In this document: positions 53,901-62,900 of the stretch, one piece after another
How the letters are laid out: each line of letters opens with the position of its first letter
How positions within the stretch are numbered: position 1 is the stretch's first letter
DNA from: Eunapius fragilis
Lineage: Eukaryota; Porifera; Demospongiae; Spongillida; Spongillidae
Assembly (NCBI GenBank): GCA_963681505.1
Contig: OY811983.1
Coordinates: 5,946,590 to 6,010,589, forward strand
Length of the DNA stretch: 64,000 nt
Reading direction: 5' to 3'
Notes under the pieces: generated by a model
The model's database searches: none
Told to the model about the DNA's origin: nothing
Seen by the model: only the letters and a program-made list of their open reading frames with translations
Translations under genes and position numbers: made by a program

Positions 53901-56900
53901 TTATCTTCTGACTTCCATTTTTTGGAACACAAAACCAAAAAGAAAGCTTTCCTATTGATGAATTGTTTGGCGTGCTCTTTAAAATGAATAACAAAAGTAT
54001 GTAAACATCACACCTGCATTTAAACTGCGTACGTGTGCTAGCCTTAATTTTCTATAGCACCAAATTCACAAGTAGGGATGCTGTTGTGCCTTTCTATCAT
54101 ATGTATAGGTAATAGTATAGGTAATAGTACCTAGAAGAGTTCGACTACAGGGACACATAATCAGATTCAAAGAATACACAGCTTTTTAATATCAAGTTTA
54201 AAATACAAAGTGTTTGATATTTAGATACTGTGCCAGCTGGTTTTGCATCCCAAAGAAGGTCATGCATGGGCGATCGGGGTCTCATAATTCAATTGTGTTT
54301 AAGTCAAAACTTTGTTCCACGAATTTGCTCTTCCTGGTGTTTCATATGTCAATGTAAATTTAGCAATGCCATACATGTAATTAACAGTTGTGTCGTTGCT
54401 GGATGGTTGAGTACTTCAACACACCAGTATGCATTCCATACATGCAATTTGCATGCAGACATCTAAAAAAAACATTTATATGTTAAGTATGTATGCTTGC
54501 TATCAGCTGTCCTATTGGTGTGTTACGTTGAACCCTCTCTTCAATCAGGTTGCTATTAAAATGGATAAATCAGCAACAGTATTATCAACAAAGGTACCCT
54601 TTCTCAGTGCCATATTCTGAATAACGTTTTGTTCATCCTCTGGTGGGAAAATAGGTTGTATTAATTAAAGATCCTACTGTGGACATTAACAGTGCAGATC
54701 TCTGTGTGTCAGCCACTGTGCAGAGACTAACAGTGTATTTTGTGTTCAAGTTTGTGAATAGAGTGATGGTGAGTGGGTGTGGTTATCCTTGGAGAGTACA
54801 GTCATCTTTCACATGTGTGTATAGGATTACGTAAATGTGCTGATGGGAGAACTTAAATTAGCAAAGAAGACATTAGGATTATCTGAAGAGAAGGCCATGC
54901 CAAAATCAGTGAGGATCATTTATGACCATATGTGATGTTGATTAATTCTCATTTATATGTAGGCCAAATTACAAGATGCACAAGAGGAGAAGAATGGAAG
55001 TAAAATAAGACTTTCAGTTTCCATCAGTGCTCCCTTGGTGGTCCTCCCTCTGACCTCTACCTCCTCCAGTGCCTTTGTGGCAGACCTTGGTCAGATGAAA
55101 GTCACCAACACATTTCTTCTTGCAGAGAAGGTATCTGTTGGACAGCAGCTCCCTCCTGAGAAGTATCTCTCATCTGGAGGTATTCCAGCCATTGTTGATG
55201 ATATGACAATAGACATCACTTCAGTACAACTGTTCAAGTGAGCTCATTAAAGAGTTTGTACTAGTAGATCTGTATTTTTGACTAAAAAACAAACGTTAAT
55301 GGCAAAATAGGGTAGAAAACGCAAGGCAATTGAAGATTGAAGAGCTAAATTACACGGTTGTAAAGCCTGTCCAGTTCCATGGTCACGTGATCCGCAAGCT
55401 TAGTGATTGGTGCAATGTAGTTCCAGATATCAGTATTGATGCAGAGCTCCCTTCATTGGATATCCAGCTAGGTCCTGGTGACTACAGTGCCATCTTGTCT
55501 TTGATGAACTCTTTGAGTGATGGTCGGCCCACCACGCCTCCTGCTGATAAGGGAGAAGGTGGCAGTGTTGAGGACAGAAGTAGGGAATCGGAAGAACCCT
55601 CTGATATGAGGGACGATACTTCACGTGATTATGTGAATCTGTTACTGAAGTTTCAAATCAAAGAGGTGGATTTGAATACCACTGATTGTAATTGTACTAA
55701 TCCTTTATTATATTTTTGCTTAGGTTGTCCTCCATTTGAATGAAAAAAGTGAGCGGGGTAATATTGAGAAACTGAAACTCCTCTTGAGTAAGATGGAGAC
55801 AGAGGTGATGATGAGAAATTTGGACCTGAGGGTGTCTGCTTCGGTTGGAAGTGCTGTGGTCCAAGATTACTTTAACAGAGGTGAGCAGAAAGATGTTTGC
55901 TTTATCACTGAATGAGAAAGTAATGTTTGCATTGAAGACACCCAGAAAGTGCCCCACCTTCTATTGAGTTGGGGATCAGAGGGAGAAAAGGTTTTGAATG
56001 CCAAATATTGCAAGGTATGCTTGCTTTTAATATGATTCACCGATACATTTAATAGCGTTGTAAGTATTCTAATTGATCCTCATCTATTTGCAGCAGCTAG
56101 AGTAAGAATGGGTACATCCAAAGCTGGTGTTTTATTTAGGTTGTGTGAATTTAGGTCACTGTCAAATTAGGTTCAGTCATGGGGTGGGGTTAGTACTTAT
56201 GAATGTAATACATTGCATATGATGCAGAGGTAATTTTATTCTAGAACCATCGACACACGCCTTACATTGGCTCGGTGTCCCTGCCTGTTGAGCAGTCTGT
56301 TAGTGCCACCATGTCAGTGGTGAACGTCTGGCTTTTGGTTGACTCTGGTGAATGTTTGTTTAACATCCTGAAATCCATCATGGCTGAAATCAGGTACAGT
56401 ACACATGCATGTAGCGCACGATCGGAAGTTATTTTCAAAGAGGGCTTGCAATGAACTTGCATGCAAAATCGATGTAGGGCATTTACTGCACCATTACATG
56501 CAATTGTATTGAAGAAATGTAACTACAAATTAGCAAAGACAATTTCTCCATGTTTTAGTACTTTATTGAAGCTCCCAACATTCCCCGCCCCTCCCCCACA
56601 CATTTTTCAAAGAATGTGTCATACTTACACATTTTAATATATAGTTGAGTTGATTATAGCATGATATTCTGTTGTTGACATGATAAATTCATTTGCACTG
56701 CGTTACGTGTAATTTGAGAGTATCATGTACATGTGAGCTTATTAAAAAGAAGGAACAGTTCCTGTGCTATAACAATTTGCTACACATTGCATCTTATCAT
56801 TGCATGCGTAACACACGTACTCACCATGCCTACATCTCTATCATCTCTTCAATCAGTTCTGTGGAACAAAACCGGCAGCCTGTGACTACAGTGCCCAGCA

Positions 56901-59900
56901 CCACAACACGTATGTTGCATATTCATATTTTATTAGTTGCAATTGAAGCTTGTACTTACATGCACATACTCTTCATATGTCATTATGTAATGTTTCAGTG
57001 TTACAATACTGTGTATGTTTTATATTAAGTGCACAGTGAAACTGTGTATTTGCATAATATTAAGTCAGTTTATAATTGATTAGAGACAAATGACAAAAAC
57101 TATTTATCAGTCATGAATGAACCATTCATTGTACTTCAGAGCACAACAAGGTGGTGGCAGGGACAACTAGTATTAGTGGAGGGTATGAGCTGTTTCATGT
57201 TACTGCTGCCCTGGACCGAGTTGAAGTAAAGATATATGAAGCTGCTGTACAGGTACAGTGAGGTTATTGGTTGTGTCATTTGAATAAAATCAATTGACTT
57301 TGGCAGGAAGTGTTTGCATACAAATACCTAAGTTTATCGAAATGTCATTGTATAACATTTATGAGTAGGGTGTTTGTAATGTAGGCTTAGATGTGCTGAA
57401 CAGATTAAGGGGTATTAAATGCTTATGTCCTGTGTGGACACTTATGTATTGCCAGGATACATCAACGTCGGAGAGGGTATCTTGTATACTGGCAAGCCTT
57501 TCGGTAGTAGGGTTGAAGGCATCTGTCTCAACACGTGACAATGGTGCAATGGAGGCAGAATTATTCATGGACAACTTCACACTGGATGATGATAGACCAG
57601 GGACCACAGGGATACGCCAGTGAGTGTGCTCTAAGGTTTGGGGCAAATATCCTGCATTGCTTGCATAGCAATTATTAATACATGTACATATGTACCTTAG
57701 GATGGACTAGTCAAGTCACAAAGTATTTAAAACTTTAGTGTGACTATTAATGTGTGCATGATTATGATGGAAAGTGGATTGCAAACCTCTCTTGTCATGT
57801 AGAGCTGTACTAAAGTCTGAGCGTCTAGAAGAGGGAGAATCAAAGGCGATGGTTCATGTGACCTACATGTCTTCAGCTAAGAATGAGCAGTCTGTGGTTG
57901 CAGAGGTGGACGGAGTGCAGGTGCTAGTCAACCTTCCCTTCATTCTGAAACTAGTGAACTTTTTTGCGGCTGCCCTAAAGCCACTAAGTGTGGGAGTAGT
58001 GAAGGATGACGCTGCTGAGGTTATTGATGAGTCAGCAGTCAGTGGAACTGAAATCACAACTGAAAGTGGGCAGCACCAAATGAAGATCTCTGTAACTGTG
58101 ACCAGGCCATGTATCGCCCTTATTGAGACACCTGGCATTCCTGATCCCAAGATACTAGTCCTTGAGGTCCGGAGTATTTCTCCATTGCATTTTAGATGTA
58201 ACTGCATATGTGACAACATAAAATGGAGGATGGTTATTAGTCTTGTATTGTTAAAAGAGCCATAATGTTTTGACTTTACTTTGTCTTGCTCCTCCCCCCT
58301 TTAATACTTCTGCACTAGATGGTTGTCAGTGTTGACCTGGAGCAGAAAACGGAGTGCTGGAATTTAGGTGCAACTGTTAAAGCACTGCATGTAGCGTCAA
58401 CTAATTACATGTCTCTTGGCCATACTGAGGTGAATATTGCTTGTGTGAACATATGTAAAGTACGTATTGTTTGCCTTGTCTGCTATATTTTATTGCCACA
58501 CAGTTGTAAAACTAGTACCATGTGAAGTATCACTTGGAAGTACTTCTGGTCTGTATTAATAGAAATTGTTTTTTCTCTGTTTATGTTGCATGTATAATTT
58601 TTATATGAGAACTAAAATTTCTAACACTTGTCTGATATAATTGGAGCTGACAGTAATAACATTGATATGTCATGTTTTTTAATACGTATTTTCCAGATTA
58701 ATTTAATAATGAATGATCTGCATTTCGCCTTTCTTGTTATTGTGATTAACTCCATTCTAATACGCATCTTTTAATGCACCCAGGTTTATCAATTCCTACA
58801 CTTTTAATCTATGAAGATGATAAGTGTCCTTCAGTTGTAGATTTCAAAGAAACACTGCAGCAAGGTTTAACTAGCAGAACATTTAAATTAATATTCACTG
58901 ATAGCTTTGCTACAAATTTACGTAATTGAATCACTGGCCATCATTAAAACGGCTTGAAAACGATATATTTGTCATTACAATAGCAAGTAACTTTGTACTC
59001 CAAAACCAAAACCTAATGCACAAGTAGTTCCTTCATTTGGAACTTAAGTATTGAGTATTAGTGCTTGTATTCTCAGTTTTTTAATGTTTATATATTTTGA
59101 AATGTATAATTTCAAAAACACAGGCATATACCCGAGTTCTGGCTCCAGCACCAATGATCACAGCTTCATTGAGTTCAACTGGCAATCACTGTGTCACTGT
59201 TCCCTCCTTGTTACTTACTGTGTCACCAGCAACTGTTCGGCTCATCCTAAATGTTGCTAGATCTCTCCAACAAGAACAGGTAGGTAAATTGTTAGGTAAT
59301 TTCTCACACTGAAAATGTGTTCAGTTGGCATTATGGCCATATGGTTTAATGTCTGTGTTTATTGTTTGCTATCTGTACAATACTACAAAAAATCAAAATC
59401 AATACTTATGTTGTACATGTATGCCTACTGTGGAAGAGGGGGGGGGGGTTTGATATTATGTTGTACATGTACATTATGCATACTGTGCATGCAGTTCCAT
59501 TTATTATGTATAACACATTTACTTGAATCTATGCTTGCCTTTCAATCCTTCATTAGCATGTTGAAGAAGATCTTCCACCAAGTGCACCAGCAGATCTCTT
59601 TAGCAAGAAGGAAGTGGACAAGACAAAGTGGTATTTTCAGCCAAATTGTAAGCAAATGCATACATTTAAATCAGGAACTACGTTAGTAGTTCCTATATAG
59701 GAATTGACCCGGGTCGTGAAATCTTTTTAAAAACGCAACCCGCGTATAACTCGCATACCAAGAAATGGGTAGTTAGCTCTTTGTTGCTATCGATGTGATA
59801 TATTATATAAAATCCTGAAACAGTAAAGAATTCTCACTCGTATCACTGTAACAGACATAACATTTTCTTATGCAAATGTACATGTGTACTGTAAGTATAC

Positions 59901-62900
59901 ATTTTATAATGTCACCGATGAACCACTGTATTCTTAATCTAGGCCGTTTATTTACTATTTTTGTAAATGTGTCTTTTGTTTAGTGGGGGTGGACAGAATA
60001 GCACAATTTACACGGTTAGTGTCGCAGACTGCTCCTGCAAAGGAAGAAATGGTAAGAAAAGTGTGAGCTAATTGAATGGTCCTGCATGCTTTTGTTGACA
60101 TCATAGTTGAAGGTAGCTGTGAGAGAGGTCACTATTGTTGTTGAGAAGGAAAGGACAGTTGGCCCCAACATACCCATCATTGTGCTGTCAATGGGCAAGT
60201 ATGACGTTGAGGCACTTAATCTGACTGCAAAGGATTGGTCAACTCATGTAAGTTTGATGACATAATATGCTGGCTTGCACAGAGGCTTACACAGGTTGTT
60301 AACTGACAATATACTATCAATATTCTATCAACCTGTTGATGATTAAATTTTAAACAGCTATATTCTTCAGTTAAGGTGACATATTTTGTATAGTACTACA
60401 TGTATGTATCATTTGTATAGCTTTGCAGCGGTCCAAATATCTTCATATGTACATGTATGTATCCTTTGAATTCAGTAATATAGTGCAAGATTATATTTTG
60501 CATGTATAGGTGGGAGCAATCAATAGTAATGTAATGCTGACATTCACTGCCACCAAAATACCCTATTGTCATCTTCCTCATGTTCATTTGAAAGCATTCC
60601 ATGATTTCATGGTCAGTGCTTATATATGATTTGTTTAGCTCAGCCTTAGACAAGGAACGGGGCACACAGGATAAGTGGATATGGCTTGCCTAATGGCCTG
60701 AGAACGCCCTTCCCCCTCAAACCCCCCCCCCCCCCCCCCTCCCCAAACAATACATTTGCCATTATTTGCCAAATGCACAAATTGATGATCTGTGGTCCTT
60801 ATTAGCTTATTGTATGGAGAACTGAACAGTGTAAAATATGGATTGCTGCTAATTGAAACAGTTGTTTTGACATTAGACCCACTGTGATTACCAATGGTGC
60901 AAACTGGAATCAACACAAATTCACTTCTGAAGTGAAATTTGTCTCTTGAGAAAGGATAATTATGTCAGTACTAATATAACTACCGCATAATAGAGCAAGT
61001 GTTAGAGTACTCATGGTATGTGTGGGGCCTATTATCAATAGCCGTTGTGCCATGAATTACTTTGACGTTTATAACCTATTTTCCTTCTCAAGATTTTTAA
61101 AAACCTGTATGCATGTGGTATGTGTGGCATGAGTTAGTCTGAGGGTTTCCATGCACGTCCCATACCACCTTTTCAAATCATGCCCTTCTCCTCTGTCTAG
61201 CTTTTATTGGAAACTCGCACATCTCTGCAAGTTGACTATTTCAACACATCTCATGGTATCTGGGAGTCAGTGTTAGAACCACTTGTTGATCCTGAGACAG
61301 ACAGTATTTGTGATGACTGGAGTCTCAATGCTAAGGTGGGTGTAGATAGTCCTGTTATACATATGTTTGTGTGTATGCATGTTTTATAGTTTTATTGTAT
61401 TTAATGTGCATGTATAAATTAAAACAAGAAGCTTTACAAATGCCCTGCAAACTGGAGCAGTCAATATAAAATGCACAATACTGCAGAAGAAATACAAGAA
61501 GCAGTGCTCAATTTATTCTGGCAGGTATGGAAGCTCAACTCCCATCTTCAGTTGCCATCCTTCTCCATTTAACTCGACTGCTACGAATGCACAGATTTTT
61601 AGCACGAAGGACAGCAAAAAGCATCTCTGCATGCACATAACCCAGCACTTCACTAATGAGACTTGTGCCAAATCATTTGGATTTTTAAACAGCTTAATAA
61701 TAGATTTTTTTCTTTTAATTTTTATTATAAATGACATAAACACACCAATAAAGCCACAACTGACCAAGGATTTAATTGTGACTTAAGTCACAAACTAAAA
61801 TTACAATCATGGTATGATATGGCTGATTGCTTACACAGATAAAAAACTAAGGCTGTCTCATCCTGCCAATTAAGGAATGTTCAATTCGCTTTGAGTAGTA
61901 CTTCTTATTTCCTTTTGAAACTGCCTCTTTGTACCTTTGCTTTGCTAATTGATTGCCTCTAACTTTGTCTGCATTTCAAGCTACATTATTTCCGGTATAA
62001 ACCATCATCGGGAGTCCAAATAAGGGGCGTTACTTCAATGAATGTATGTGCCATCAAAACTATATAGTTTCGACCTCACACCACATTAAGATGCAAGCAA
62101 GTATATTAGTATACAGTTAGAATGTACATTCCTTGACATTCAAGATTAATTTACTTCAGGGTTCGGCAAGGAGGGAACCAGCAACTAGATTCACTCTGTG
62201 GTTGTAGATGTAAAGTTCAATACTACATAACCTCTTATCCTTGTACATTGTACATGGTTTGACTGCAACACAGTGAAATAACACTTCATTCAATCTGGGC
62301 TCCACATCCGCAATTGATTATATCAGACATATGCCGTGTAATATATGTAGTATGCATTTTCATTGCAATGTTGACAAAAGTAACATTTTTCAGCTAGAAC
62401 AACAGAATGAATCTAGTTGGGGTTCTCTCTTTGCCGAATCCTGTACATCTACAGATACTAGTAGAAAATTCTACATGTTCTACTGTTCAAAGCTGTGTGA
62501 CATAAGTCTCCATTTTTTTCTTTCACAATGCCCATTTAGGGAATTTGAAATAAAACATCTTTTAACTCTTTATACAAGGTATCTCCAAAACCATATTATG
62601 AGAGCGCACGTCTCTATTACAGTGGATCCTGCTTAATTGAGACACATTGGAAAATTGGCTCGTATAGATCCAATTAACCAACATCATACACACTGTACAT
62701 CTTGGAAATGATTCTGTTCCAAGCCCAAATATATTAAGTCACAATTTTGTTACTTAATTCACAATTGATAGATCTATGATAAAAGATGTTTTAACACCTA
62801 ATCCCACAAATGCATACATGCATTTTTGACTAAGATAGACAAATAAAGACCTGCAGTACCTTGTTTGATCAAATGGCGTTGTTCTTACGATATCCACAAT

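Noticed and set aside
27750-55665. Separate VPS13 gene copies rather than one gene
   Set aside because: No cassette has a chorein start, a stop or a C-terminus; exon phases run continuously from 27480 through 55724.
27750-55665. Array as a pure assembly error
   Set aside because: Copies differ at many coding and intronic positions, with unique deletions and a hAT insertion in only one copy. Not excluded fully: long reads are still the deciding test for the U4/U5 step.
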